Assembly (NCBI GenBank): GCA_026995045.1
Contig: JALWPK010000226.1
Location: forward strand, 1-39,718
Origin: Gammaproteobacteria bacterium
GTDB lineage: Bacteria > Pseudomonadota > Gammaproteobacteria > SZUA-229
DNA: 39,718 nucleotides
Direction of reading: 5' to 3'
Below are positions 24,427-33,994 of the stretch, piece after piece. The notes beneath the pieces were generated by a model. That model had not been told where the DNA came from, did not search any database, and saw only the letters and a program-made list of their open reading frames with translations. The number at the start of each line of letters is the position of its first letter. The first letter of the stretch is position 1. The translations under genes were made by a program, and so were the position numbers.

Positions 24427-27400
24427 CTATTGAATAATCTTCAATTCCACGCGACGGTTTTTGGCGCGGCCGGCCGCCGTGCTGTTATCCGCAACCGGTT
24501 GTGATTCACCATAACCTTTTGCCGTCATGCGGCTGGCGTCAACGCCCTGCGCAATCAGGTAGTCGCGCACGCTGGCGGCGCGTTTTTCTGACAGTTTCTG
24601 GTTATACGCCTTGCGGCCGCGGTCATCGGTATGCGCCTGCACTTCCACCCGGATTTGCGGGTTGGCAAGCAATGCTTCCGCCGCCTTGTTGAGAATGGCT
24701 TCGGAGTCTTTGGTAATGTCCGCAGAATTGGTTTCAAAATTAACGCCTTCCAGCGACAGCGAAAACAATGCGCAACCTGTGGCATCAACCGGCGCATTGG
24801 CCGCGCTGTTCGGACACTGGTCGGCGCTGTCGGCGACGCCATCGCCATCCACGTCGGTGACCACGGTTTCATAGGAAACCACGACAGGCGCAGGCGTTTC
24901 CAGCACAGCTGCTGTGACAGCAGGCTCCGCCGGCGCAACGGCATCGGATGCAGCCACAGCCTTGCCGCTATGCCCGCTGCGATCATAGCCAAAACGATAC
25001 AGCGCAGCCACATACAGGAAGGTGGCGTCTTCATCGTAGGCGTCCGCGCCCAGTCTGACGGCGATGCCATTGTCCCAGCCGTATTCAACACCGCCGCCAA
25101 AATGAATCTGGAAGTTGTTGTCCTGACTGTAAGGCACATTGGCGCTGTTCTGGATGGATGACAGCCCCGCCATTACAAACGCCTGCCAGCCGTGACGGTA
25201 GCTGTATGCCTCATCCTCCACTTCGTGCCAGACATACCAGAGCAAACTGGCGCCTGGCAGTTCGTAATCGATTTTGGCGTTCGGATTGAGCAGTGGATTT
25301 CCCTGATTATTCAACTGTGCGGCGCCAAGAAACGCCTGCTGCGCTTCCACACTGAAACGCGCATCGATGTCGACGCCGGTAAACAGTTTGTAGCCGCTGT
25401 CAGAGCCATCCTGCAAACCGTAACCGGTGTTGCCGGTGGCCGGCGTCAGATCCGATGCGCCCAGGCCCGCGCCCAGATACCAGGCGCGCTGAAAGATGTC
25501 TGACGCCTGCGCGGACAGTGCGCCCAGCAACAACATCAGCAGCGCCGGTTTGCGGCTACGGCGCGCCAGCAGCATCACCGCAAGCATGGCGAATAACAGC
25601 AAGGGTCCGTTGCCGCCGATGCCACGCAGGCCGGTTTTGATGACTGCATTCGGATCATACGGACGCGAATCGGCATCATTGTAATCCGGAATGTTGTCGC
25701 CGTCGGCGTCAGCACAGGCCGGATAGCTGATGCATTCACCGGCATCTTCCACGCCGTCGCCGTCACTGTCGCCACCGTTGGGCAAGCCACTGCTTTCCGG
25801 GTCGGCATAATCAGGGATGCCGTCGCCATCGCTGTCAACCGGGTTGGTCGGATCGGCGCCGGCTTCGCTGGCGTCATCGCCGCCCTGGTTATCGCTGTCG
25901 GGGTCCTGATAATCCGGCGCGCCATCGCCGTCGGTATCGACCGGGTTGCCCGAAGTCAGACCGCCATATTCGATTGCATCCGGGATGCCATCGTTATCGC
26001 TGTCGCTGTCCATGTAGTCGGGGCGGCCGTCACCGTCGCTGTCCGGGCAAGCGGGCCAGGCCGGGCATTCGATATTGTCGGCAATACCGTCGCCATCGCT
26101 GTCACCCGGTCCCGGGCCGGCGCTGTCGACATCCAGATAATCCGGAATGCCATCGCCATCGCTGTCGCCACTGCCTTCAGCGGCGTCGGGAATACCATCA
26201 CCGTCACTGTCGGTGTCCTGATAATCCGGAATGCCGTCACCGTCGGTATCCAGCGCGCCGGTGGCCGGGTTGTTGTCACCGTCCAGATTCGGGTCTTCGG
26301 CGCTGTCGGGGATGCCATCACCGTCATCGTCCGGGTCCATATAGTTGGCGGCGCCGTCGTTGTCGATGTCACCCAGCGGGCCATCGTTGTCGTTGGCGTC
26401 CATGTAGTCTGGTACGCCGTCGCCATCAGTGTCCGGGCAGTTTGTCGGATACGCGGGGCATTCGACAGCATCGCTGACGCCATCCCCGTCACTGTCACCG
26501 GGCGCGCTGTTGTCGACATCCAGATAATCCGGGATGCCATCGCCATCGCTGTCGCCAGCACCCTCGGTGGCATCCGGGATACCGTCATTGTCGCTGTCGG
26601 TATCCTGATAGTCCGGCGTACCGTCACCGTCGGTGTCGAGCGGACGGGTGTCGTCGATACCGTCACCGTTGAGGTCGAGCCCGCCGGTGCTGTCCACGTC
26701 CAGTGCGTCATCGATGCCGTCGCCGTCAGTGTCGTTGCCGGTGGTTCCGGTTTCAACCGCATCCGGAATGCCGTCGTTGTCGCTGTCGGTTTCCATATAG
26801 TCCGGCGTACCGTCGTTGTCACTGTCGGCGCACAGCGGATACATCGCGCACTCGATGTTGTCGGCAATGCCGTCGCCATCGCTGTCACCGGCGCCGGGGC
26901 CACCGCTGGCGGCGTCAATGTAATCCGGAATGCCATCGCCATCGGCGTCGGTGGCGCCTTCGGTGCTGTCCGGCGCGCCATCATTGTCGCTGTCGGTGTC
27001 CTGGAAGTCAGGCGTACCGTCACCGTCAGTATCCACCGGATTTACCGGATCGGTTCCGGCTTCCGCCGCGTCGCTGATGCCGTCATTGTCAGCGTCGGTG
27101 TCGGCATAATCCGGGATGCCATCACCATCAGTGTCGGGGCATGCAGGATACGCCGGGCATTCAACATTGTCGGGAATGCCATCGCCGTCAAAATCATTGC
27201 CGGTGGGCTGGTCGACATAATCCGGGATGCCATCACCATCGCTGTCGGTGACACCTTCCGTGCTGTCCGGCGCGCCGTCATTGTCGCTGTCGGTATCCTG
27301 GAAGTCAGGGATGCCGTCGCCATCGGTATCCAGCGGGTTGGACGGATTGCCACCGGCCTCGTTACTGTCGGAGATACCGTCGTTATCGCTGTCGGTGTCC

Positions 27401-30400
27401 AGATAGTCAGGCGCACCGTCGCCGTCGGTGTCCGGGCAGCTGTTGTCGAACGGCGGGCCGGCCGGGCATTCGACATTGTTCGGAATGCCGTCGTTGTCAT
27501 CATCCTGATTGAAGAACAGCTCGCCACTGGTGACGTCCGTTGCGCTGTTACCGGCGGCGTCGGTGCTGGTGGCGTCGACATCGTTGGCGCCCTGCGCCAG
27601 CGCAATGCTGCCGCTGTCCGGCGCGGCGCTGGTGTCAACGCTCCAGTTGCCGCTGTTGTCAGTGGTGGTGCTGTAGGTGGCGCCGGCGACCACGATCACC
27701 ATGCTGCTGCCTGCTTCCGCCGTGCCGGTAATCACCGGGGTCGGGTTGTTGGTGATCTGGCTGCCAACTGTCGGTACCTGAATACTGGTATCGATGGTGA
27801 GCTCGTTGTTGCTGCTGTCAGTCGAACTGTTGCCTGCGAGGTCAGTGACCGTTGCTGTCACTTCGTAGTCACCGTCAGGCGTAATCGCGTTGCCCGCAGG
27901 AATCACCAGCGTCCAGTTGTTGCCGGTCAGGCTCAGGTTGCCGTCACCATCGGTATAGGTGACGCCGTTGACGCTGACCGTCAGGGTTTCACCGGCGGCA
28001 ACGGTGGCTGTGCCGTCAAGCGTCGGCGCGGTGTTGTTGGTGACCAACGGATTCACCGTCGGCGCACTCGGCGCCTGGGTGTCGACCAGCAATTCATTGC
28101 TGCTGGCGTCGCTGCTGCTGTTGCCGGCGGTGTCGGTTACCGTGGCGGTCACTTCATAGGTGGCGTCCGCCAGCGCATTACCAGCCGGAATCGCCAGCGT
28201 CCACACATTGCCGCTGAGGCTGAGGTTGCCGTCGCCCACACTGTAGCTGACGCCATTCACGCTGATAGCGAGGCTCTCGCCGGTGTTAACCGTTGCTGTG
28301 CCGGCCAGTGTCGGCGTGGCGCTGTTGGCGTTGAGCGCATCAACAGTTGGCGTGGCCGGTGGCGTGGTGTCAATCACCAGTTCATCCACTGTCACATCGG
28401 ATGCAGCATTGCCTGCCGCATCGGTGCTGGTCACAAAGACGGTGTTGGCGCCATTCACATTCGGCGCGAAGCTGCCGCTGTCGGGGGTAGCGGTGGCGGT
28501 ATCAATACTCCAGCTTGCGCCTGCTGTTGCGGTGGTGGAATAGGTCGCGCCCGCTACTACCACGGTCACGCTGCTGCCGGCTTCCGCCGTTCCATCGATC
28601 ACCGGGGTGGGGTTGTTGGTGGTTTGCGCATTCACGGTGGGAATCACCGGCGCGGTTGTATCCACTTCCAGTTCATTGCTGGTGACATCGGCGCTGCTGT
28701 TGCCAGCGGCATCGGTCAGGGTGGCGGTGACTTCGTACACGCCATCCGGTGTGATTGCGTTACCCGCCGGAATCACCAGTGTCCAGATGCCTGCTGTCAG
28801 GCTCAGGTTGCCATCGCCATCGGTATAGGTGACGCCGTTGACGCTGACCGTCAGGGTTTCACCGGCGACAGCAGCGGCGACGCCGGTTAATGTCGGCGTG
28901 GTGTTATTGGTCAACAGGTTGTTCACCGTTGGCGTTGACGGCGCGGTGGTATCAACAGTGAGTTCATTGTTGCTGGCGTCGCTGCTGCTGTTGCCCGCCG
29001 CATCTGTGACCGTTGCCTGCACCTCATAGGTGTTGTCCGCCAGCGCATCGCCCGGCGGAATGGTCAGTGACCAGCTGCCGGCATTGCTGCTGAGGTTGCC
29101 ATCGCCATCACTATAGCTCACGCCATTCACCGTGACCGTCAGGGCTTCACCCGCCGCCAGCGTAGCGCCGCCGCTCAGCGTTGGCGTGGCGGTATTGGCG
29201 ATCTGTGGATTAACCGTGGGCATGGCAGGCGCAATGGTATCCTTGTCGGCTGCGTCACTGGCGCTGCCGGTGTTGCCGGCGACGTCTGTCTGACTGGCGC
29301 TGATTAACAGCACGCCGGCGCCATCGGCATAAATACTGACATCAAAACTGGCGCTGTACACACCCGCGTTACAACCCGGCGACTGCGACAACTGGGTGGT
29401 GTTGCCGGCTACGTTGATGCGCACATTGACTGCGCCATCATTGGTGGCGCAGCTGCCGCTGACCGGCCAGGCTGCCTGATTGGCAATGTTGGCGGCGACT
29501 GGCGGGTTGATGGTCACAACTGGCGCGCTGTTGTCGAACAGCACCGTCACCGTTGCAGCAGCATTGCTGGCGTTGCCGGAGCCGTCGCTGGCCGCGCCTG
29601 CCGGCACATCAATAGTGATATCGCCATTACCGTTAGCGGTCAGATCGACGGTATAGGTGGCGGCATCCACTACCGTAAAGTTACTGGCGGCGGCATTGCT
29701 GACCACAATGTCAGTAATGTCAAACCCACTGACCGCTTCGCTGAACTGGATAGTGACAAAGAACGGCGTCAGATTGGCGGCGGCCGGCGCGCCCTGAATA
29801 GCCACATCCGGCGGCGTTGCATCCAGCGGCGCCACGGCCTGGGGCGCCGCCGTGTTGTTATTGCCCGCGATATCCTGCGCCACATTGGCGGCCACATCGA
29901 TGGTGACATCACCGGCGCCGTCCGGCGTGATATCTACCGTATAGGCGCTGCCATTAACAGCGGCAAAATTACTGGCTGTTGCATTGGCCAGTGTGATATC
30001 CCCAATCGCAAAGCCTGTGACCGCTTCACTGAACTGAATCGTGACATTGAACGGATTGACGCCGTTGACATTGGCGGGCTCGCCCTGAATATCCACCGTT
30101 GGCGCCACCGTGTCATAGAGCGTGACCACCTGGGCTGCAGCACTGCTGGCGTTGCCGGCGGTGTCCTGGGCGGCATTGGCGGCAACATCAATCGTGATAT
30201 CGCCGTTACCATCGGGCGTGATATCTGCAGTGTAATTGCTTCCACTAACTGCAACAAAGTTGCTGACGGTGGCATTGGCGGCAACGATATCGGTTACATC
30301 AAAACCGGTGACCGTTTCGCTGAATACAAAACTCACATTGAAAGCCGCTGTGCTGTTGACTGCAACCGGCTCACCCTGAATATCAATCGTTGGCGCCACG

Positions 30401-33400
30401 GTGTCCTTGTCGACCTGTGTGGTCGCCGCCGAGCCTGTATTGCCAACTGCGTCGCTTTGCGTGGCGTCTATGCTGATGGCATTCAAACCATCCGCAATGG
30501 CGCTGACATCAAAACTGGCGCTCCAGTTGCCTGCGCCGTCACAAGCCACGTTCTGGCTGGCCGGTGCGGCGCTACTGATGCTGACGGCAACATTATTGTC
30601 ACCACTGGTGCAATTACCGCTGACTGTATAGGCGGCTGCATTGGCTGCATTCACTGTTGGCGCACTGTTAATCGATACCACGGGCGCAACCGTATCCTTG
30701 TTCGCCTGCTCGGTTGCAGCGGCGCCGGTATTACCGGCTGCATCTGTCTGGCTGGCGTTGATGACAATGGCATTGACGCCATCAGCAATGGCGGTGACAT
30801 CGAAGGTGGCATTCCAGTTACCCCCTGCGCCACACGCCACATTTTGACTGGCCGGCGTTGCGCCTGCGATGCTGACGCTGACATTGCCATCCGTAGCCGT
30901 ACATGAGCCATCGACCGTATACGCGGCGGCGCTGGCAGCCGTTGCATCAAGCGGACGGTTAATCGAAACCGCTGGCGCAGCGGTATCCTTGTCCGCCTGC
31001 ACGGGTGCAGCAGCGCCGGTGTTGCCAGCCGTATCCGACTGGCTGGCGTTTATGCTGATGACATTGGCTCCGTCTGCAATGGCGCTCACATCAAACACCG
31101 CATTCCAGCTACCAGCGCTGCAGGCGACTGCCTGGCTGGCTGGGGTGGCGCCCGCGATGGCAACGGTTACATTGCTGTCGCCTGTGGTGCAACTGCCCGA
31201 TACTGCATAAGCGCTGCTGTTGGCAATATTCGCTGTTGCAACCGGATTGATGCTGACCACCGGCGCAACATTATCAAACAACACCACGACCTGGCCTGCG
31301 GCCGTGTTGCCATTGGCGGCGCCATCCTGTGCGGCATTGGCGGCGACATCGATGCTGATATTGCCTGTGCCATCTGGCGTAATATCCGCGGTGTAGGTAT
31401 TGCCATCGACTGCAACAAAGTTACCGGCGCTGGCGTTGACAAGCGCAATGTCGGTTACATCAAAACCGGTGACATTCTCGCTGAATTCAAAAGTGACATT
31501 GAACGCGGCTAACGAATTAACGATAGCGGGCGCATTCAGAATCGCAACGGTCGGCACATCAGATTCCTTGTCTGCCGTTGTGCTGTCGCTGCCGATGTTG
31601 CCAGCGGCGTCGGTCTGGCTGGCCGAGATTGCCAGCACATTGACAGCGTCGCCAATGGCGCTGACATCAAACACGGCCGACCAAGCGCCGCCGCTGCAAG
31701 CCACTGCCTGACTACCGGGCGTGGCCCCGGTAATGGCAACCGTGACATTGCCATCGCCGGAGGTGCATCCGCCGCTGACGGTGTACGCTGTTTCATTGGC
31801 GGCATTGACCACCGGCGCGCTGGTAATCGTCACTGCCGGCGCCGTACTGTCGAAAATGCTCACTGCCTGGGTGGCGGCAGTATTGTTATTGGCGTTCAGG
31901 TCCTGCGCCACGTTGGCGGCCACATCGATGCTGACATTGTTGCCGGAGCCATCCGGCGTAATGTCCGCGGTATAGGTGTTGGCGTCAACGGTGACAAAAT
32001 TACCGGCAGTGGCATTGGTCACGCTGATATCAACCAGCGCAAAACCGGTGACATCTTCACTGAACTGGAATGTAACCGTGTAGGGATTGTTGTTGGTGAT
32101 GAAAGCCGGCGCATTCTGGATGCTGACAGATGGCGGCGTCACGTCCTTGTCGGCAAATGCCGTTGTGGCATTGCCGAGGTTGCCGCGTGAGTCCTGCTGG
32201 CTGGCGTCAACGATAATGACATTGGTTCCATCGGCAATGCCACTGACATCAAAACTGGCTGTCCAGCGACCGCCGCCGTTACACAACACAGACTGACTGG
32301 CCGGGGTGGCGCCAGAGATAGACACGGTGACATTCTCATCACCGGCGGTGCAGTTGCCACTGACCGGATACGCATTAACAATAGAAGTGGTGACAACCGG
32401 CGGCGCATCGATGGTGACTACAGACGGCGTCACATCGCCCGCGCCGGTGATCTGCAATATATAATCCTCAACTTCACCGCTGGCCTTGCTGCCAGCGAAA
32501 TCGCCCGTGGTTAACACTTCCGCGCCATTCACCATGCGAATACGCGCATAGGACGCGCCCATCACAATATCCGGCCCACCGGCGCCGATGGTTGGCCAGG
32601 ACAGTGTTACGTTGCTCTCATACGAACCCGCCGCCACTGTCACTGCATTGGAGGCTTCGTCAGCCTGGAACTGGCCATCACCATCAAAATCAATCCAGCC
32701 GCGAATGGTGGAAGCTTTGCCATTGATCGAGGTTGCATTCACCGTAATGCTGTAGGAAGTGGACAGGTCGGCATCCAGTGTTGGGAAGGTCAGCACGCCA
32801 TCATCCGATGCATCATCACCGGCGGCGCCTGCGCTGTCATCAACACCATCCACAAAGCCGTCCTGATCGCCACTGGGCGTTGTACCCATATACACGCCTT
32901 CGATGATGGTGTGCGCCGCGCCGTTGGAGACCGCCAGTGTCTGATAGCTGTCGGGGGCGTCACCGTATTCATCAGAAGGTTCGGAGCGCAGACTATGCGC
33001 CTTGAAGAACGCCCAGGAATCGAACGATGCATCGCCGTCATCCGCCATGATGATATCCACGGCAACCGGCGCACCGGGCGTGACCTGCGCCCGGCAGCTG
33101 ACGGTTTTGGTGAAGCCGTCCATTTCAGTGTTGTACGGAAAGTTTGGGCTGAAATCGCCGAAATCGTTATCCTTGTAGAGAAAACTGTTGCTGCCGTTGT
33201 TGACAGCATCAATACTGACAATCAAACCGTTGGCAGTTACTGCACAGTTAACATTGTCAACAAAAATACGAATGAAATCGTTGAAACCGCCATTAACGAA
33301 TTCATTGTATTCTTCCGAACCGAATACATACTCGACAATCAGCGTGTTTTCAGCCGGTGTTACGGTGAAGCTGAGCTTGACCCTGTCATACAGGTTTTGC

Positions 33401-33762
33401 GTACCACTACCGATCAGTGAGTCGGTGACCGCTGTCGTGTTAAACAGGGTTTTCGTATTATCCGCACTGTTGGCGCCCACCACATCGGCAATATTACCGG
33501 TGCTGAGAATCACGCCCTGACTCATGTCGGCGCCAAGCAAAAAACCGTAGTCATTGAAAATGCCAATCTGGTTATCGCTTTCATCTACCACTGCCGGATT
33601 GGGTGCAATGGTGACGCCCGGCCCTTTCAGGGTATCGACCAGGGTCTGTGTGGTGACGGTGACGTTATCCAGCGGGCTGACGGATTCGGCATGCGCTGGT
33701 GTCTGCAAGGCAATACCCAGAACCGTCAGTGAAACCAGTTTGAAAAAATCCGTGCGAAACAT
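24427..33762 (-). CDS. Giant choice-of-anchor L/Ig-repeat/TSP3/OmpA fusion surface protein
   Basis: The 3111 residues, in order, are as follows. A signal peptide (1-25, ends PAHA). A choice-of-anchor L domain (about 30-255, with VFGSEEYNEFVNGGFNDF). A GEVED domain (about 264-432; YGDAPDSYQTL to GEVEDYIL). Seventeen Ig-like repeats (about 437-2086). A D-x-D-x-D-G TSP3 tract (about 2087-2700). An internal GlyGly-type tail (2714-2738), then a second signal-peptide-like segment (2739-2754). A barrel (about 2755-2935), a Pro/Ala linker and one TSP3 unit. Last comes an OmpA/MotB domain (about 3003-3109, with NFETNSADI and AHTDDRGRKAYNQKLSEKRAASVRDYL). Family knowledge suggests a Ca2+-stiffened adhesin; the C-terminal OmpA domain binds peptidoglycan. 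The architecture suggests two exported proteins fused in frame. No clear promoter is seen, and the gene splits the his cluster. Confidence 0.93.
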   Translation of the reverse strand: MFRTDFFKLVSLTVLGIALQTPAHAESVSPLDNVTVTTQTLVDTLKGPGVTIAPNPAVVDESDNQIGIFNDYGFLLGADMSQGVILSTGNIADVVGANSADNTKTLFNTTAVTDSLIGSGTQNLYDRVKLSFTVTPAENTLIVEYVFGSEEYNEFVNGGFNDFIRIFVDNVNCAVTANGLIVSIDAVNNGSNSFLYKDNDFGDFSPNFPYNTEMDGFTKTVSCRAQVTPGAPVAVDIIMADDGDASFDSWAFFKAHSLRSEPSDEYGDAPDSYQTLAVSNGAAHTIIEGVYMGTTPSGDQDGFVDGVDDSAGAAGDDASDDGVLTFPTLDADLSTSYSITVNATSINGKASTIRGWIDFDGDGQFQADEASNAVTVAAGSYESNVTLSWPTIGAGGPDIVMGASYARIRMVNGAEVLTTGDFAGSKASGEVEDYILQITGAGDVTPSVVTIDAPPVVTTSIVNAYPVSGNCTAGDENVTVSISGATPASQSVLCNGGGRWTASFDVSGIADGTNVIIVDASQQDSRGNLGNATTAFADKDVTPPSVSIQNAPAFITNNNPYTVTFQFSEDVTGFALVDISVTNATAGNFVTVDANTYTADITPDGSGNNVSIDVAANVAQDLNANNNTAATQAVSIFDSTAPAVTITSAPVVNAANETAYTVSGGCTSGDGNVTVAITGATPGSQAVACSGGAWSAVFDVSAIGDAVNVLAISASQTDAAGNIGSDSTTADKESDVPTVAILNAPAIVNSLAAFNVTFEFSENVTGFDVTDIALVNASAGNFVAVDGNTYTADITPDGTGNISIDVAANAAQDGAANGNTAAGQVVVLFDNVAPVVSINPVATANIANSSAYAVSGSCTTGDSNVTVAIAGATPASQAVACSAGSWNAVFDVSAIADGANVISINASQSDTAGNTGAAAPVQADKDTAAPAVSINRPLDATAASAAAYTVDGSCTATDGNVSVSIAGATPASQNVACGAGGNWNATFDVTAIADGVNAIVINASQTDAAGNTGAAATEQANKDTVAPVVSINSAPTVNAANAAAYTVSGNCTSGDNNVAVSISSAAPASQNVACDGAGNWSASFDVSAIADGLNAISIDATQSDAVGNTGSAATTQVDKDTVAPTIDIQGEPVAVNSTAAFNVSFVFSETVTGFDVTDIVAANATVSNFVAVSGSNYTADITPDGNGDITIDVAANAAQDTAGNASSAAAQVVTLYDTVAPTVDIQGEPANVNGVNPFNVTIQFSEAVTGFAIGDITLANATASNFAAVNGSAYTVDITPDGAGDVTIDVAANVAQDIAGNNNTAAPQAVAPLDATPPDVAIQGAPAAANLTPFFVTIQFSEAVSGFDITDIVVSNAAASNFTVVDAATYTVDLTANGNGDITIDVPAGAASDGSGNASNAAATVTVLFDNSAPVVTINPPVAANIANQAAWPVSGSCATNDGAVNVRINVAGNTTQLSQSPGCNAGVYSASFDVSIYADGAGVLLISASQTDVAGNTGSASDAADKDTIAPAMPTVNPQIANTATPTLSGGATLAAGEALTVTVNGVSYSDGDGNLSSNAGSWSLTIPPGDALADNTYEVQATVTDAAGNSSSDASNNELTVDTTAPSTPTVNNLLTNNTTPTLTGVAAAVAGETLTVSVNGVTYTDGDGNLSLTAGIWTLVIPAGNAITPDGVYEVTATLTDAAGNSSADVTSNELEVDTTAPVIPTVNAQTTNNPTPVIDGTAEAGSSVTVVVAGATYSTTATAGASWSIDTATATPDSGSFAPNVNGANTVFVTSTDAAGNAASDVTVDELVIDTTPPATPTVDALNANSATPTLAGTATVNTGESLAISVNGVSYSVGDGNLSLSGNVWTLAIPAGNALADATYEVTATVTDTAGNSSSDASSNELLVDTQAPSAPTVNPLVTNNTAPTLDGTATVAAGETLTVSVNGVTYTDGDGNLSLTGNNWTLVIPAGNAITPDGDYEVTATVTDLAGNSSTDSSNNELTIDTSIQVPTVGSQITNNPTPVITGTAEAGSSMVIVVAGATYSTTTDNSGNWSVDTSAAPDSGSIALAQGANDVDATSTDAAGNSATDVTSGELFFNQDDDNDGIPNNVECPAGPPFDNSCPDTDGDGAPDYLDTDSDNDGISDSNEAGGNPSNPLDTDGDGIPDFQDTDSDNDGAPDSTEGVTDSDGDGIPDYVDQPTGNDFDGDGIPDNVECPAYPACPDTDGDGIPDYADTDADNDGISDAAEAGTDPVNPVDTDGDGTPDFQDTDSDNDGAPDSTEGATDADGDGIPDYIDAASGGPGAGDSDGDGIADNIECAMYPLCADSDNDGTPDYMETDSDNDGIPDAVETGTTGNDTDGDGIDDALDVDSTGGLDLNGDGIDDTRPLDTDGDGTPDYQDTDSDNDGIPDATEGAGDSDGDGIPDYLDVDNSAPGDSDGDGVSDAVECPAYPTNCPDTDGDGVPDYMDANDNDGPLGDIDNDGAANYMDPDDDGDGIPDSAEDPNLDGDNNPATGALDTDGDGIPDYQDTDSDGDGIPDAAEGSGDSDGDGIPDYLDVDSAGPGPGDSDGDGIADNIECPAWPACPDSDGDGRPDYMDSDSDNDGIPDAIEYGGLTSGNPVDTDGDGAPDYQDPDSDNQGGDDASEAGADPTNPVDSDGDGIPDYADPESSGLPNGGDSDGDGVEDAGECISYPACADADGDNIPDYNDADSRPYDPNAVIKTGLRGIGGNGPLLLFAMLAVMLLARRSRKPALLMLLLGALSAQASDIFQRAWYLGAGLGASDLTPATGNTGYGLQDGSDSGYKLFTGVDIDARFSVEAQQAFLGAAQLNNQGNPLLNPNAKIDYELPGASLLWYVWHEVEDEAYSYRHGWQAFVMAGLSSIQNSANVPYSQDNNFQIHFGGGVEYGWDNGIAVRLGADAYDEDATFLYVAALYRFGYDRSGHSGKAVAASDAVAPAEPAVTAAVLETPAPVVVSYETVVTDVDGDGVADSADQCPNSAANAPVDATGCALFSLSLEGVNFETNSADITKDSEAILNKAAEALLANPQIRVEVQAHTDDRGRKAYNQKLSEKRAASVRDYLIAQGVDASRMTAKGYGESQPVADNSTAAGRAKNRRVELKIIQ
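25501..25623 (-). other. Internal sorting-signal-like tail joined to a second signal peptide
   Basis: Residues 2714-2738 read GIGGNGP, then a hydrophobic stretch (LLLFAMLAVMLLA), then RRSRK. This is the Gly-motif/helix/basic-cluster layout of C-terminal sorting tails of the GlyGly-CTERM type, but here it is internal. The basic cluster runs straight into PALLMLLLGALSAQAS (2739-2754), which has the hydrophobic core and A-x-A cleavage pattern of a Sec signal, just before the barrel. An in-frame ATG at residue 2730 could in principle start a separate OmpA protein, but it has no clear Shine-Dalgarno. Confidence 0.6.
25660..27504 (-). repeat. TSP3-type calcium-binding repeat tract (in the giant gene)
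   Basis: About 600 residues of D-x-D-x-D-G-x-x-D units (for example DTDGDGIPDYQDTDSDNDG) make a thrombospondin type 3 rod. Recurrent CP spacers (ECPAYPACPD) supply regular Cys. At DNA level the gat-ggc-gat-ggc periodicity also opens long frames on both strands that are not genes. Confidence 0.9.
27505..32454 (-). repeat. Seventeen tandem Ig-like domains of four classes (in the giant gene)
   Basis: Units of about 97 residues fall into four classes. Class A has two Cys and A-x-x-S-F/V-F-D-V-S-A-I-A-D-G (six copies). Class B has F-S-E-x-V-T-G-F and D-I-T-P-D-G-x-G (five copies). Class C has E-x-L-T-V-S-V-N-G-V-T-Y and D-G-D-G-N-L-S (four copies). Class D has G-T-A-E-A-G-S-S (two copies). The N- to C-terminal order is A B A B A A A B B B A C C D C C D. 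Units end in D-K-D-T or V-D-T linkers. The Cys pair of class A suggests an intradomain disulfide. Confidence 0.85.
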
Positions 33763-33952
33763 AACGCATACTCTTTGTTATTTATTATTGGTGAATACCG
33801 TTCGCCGCAGCACGAAAACCGTGCAGCGCTGACAACCTATAACGCAGTGACTTCGCAAGCCATGCTTGACCCGAGAGTATAGGTGACAGACCAGACAATG
33901 CTGAAAATCCGTTTACATTTAACGGTTTGACACAAATGCGCAGGCACAAAAA

Positions 33953-33969
33953 AACCCGCATCGCGGGTT
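33953..33969 (-). terminator. Rho-independent terminator after hisD
   Basis: aacccgc (33953-33959), loop atc and gcgggtt (33963-33969) form a 7-bp stem followed on the minus strand by a T run (complement of A7 at 33948-33954). It ends the murA-hisG-hisD transcript 26 bp past hisD. The rest of the 232-bp gap up to the giant gene contains an AT-rich block and a ccgtt/aacgg repeat, but no gene. Confidence 0.85.
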
Positions 33970-33994
33970 GGCGTTAGCGACGAAGACGAGGGAT

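Noticed and set aside
25956-27023. Long alternative frames in the TSP3 tract, on both strands
   Set aside because: The 3-base-phased gat-ggc repeats keep all frames open. Products are monotonous Thr/Ala/Met or Cys/Arg strings, whereas the main frame gives a clean TSP3 repeat.
25660-32454. Periodic DNA repeats that could suggest a CRISPR array
   Set aside because: Repeat units are about 290 bp or short 36-bp coding motifs that keep one reading frame; there are no constant repeats with unique spacers.
33772-33800. ttatttattattggtgaata ahead of the giant gene as a further heptad element
   Set aside because: It resembles the heptads in composition but lacks in-phase AATAATG/AATAGTG copies and an inverted partner.
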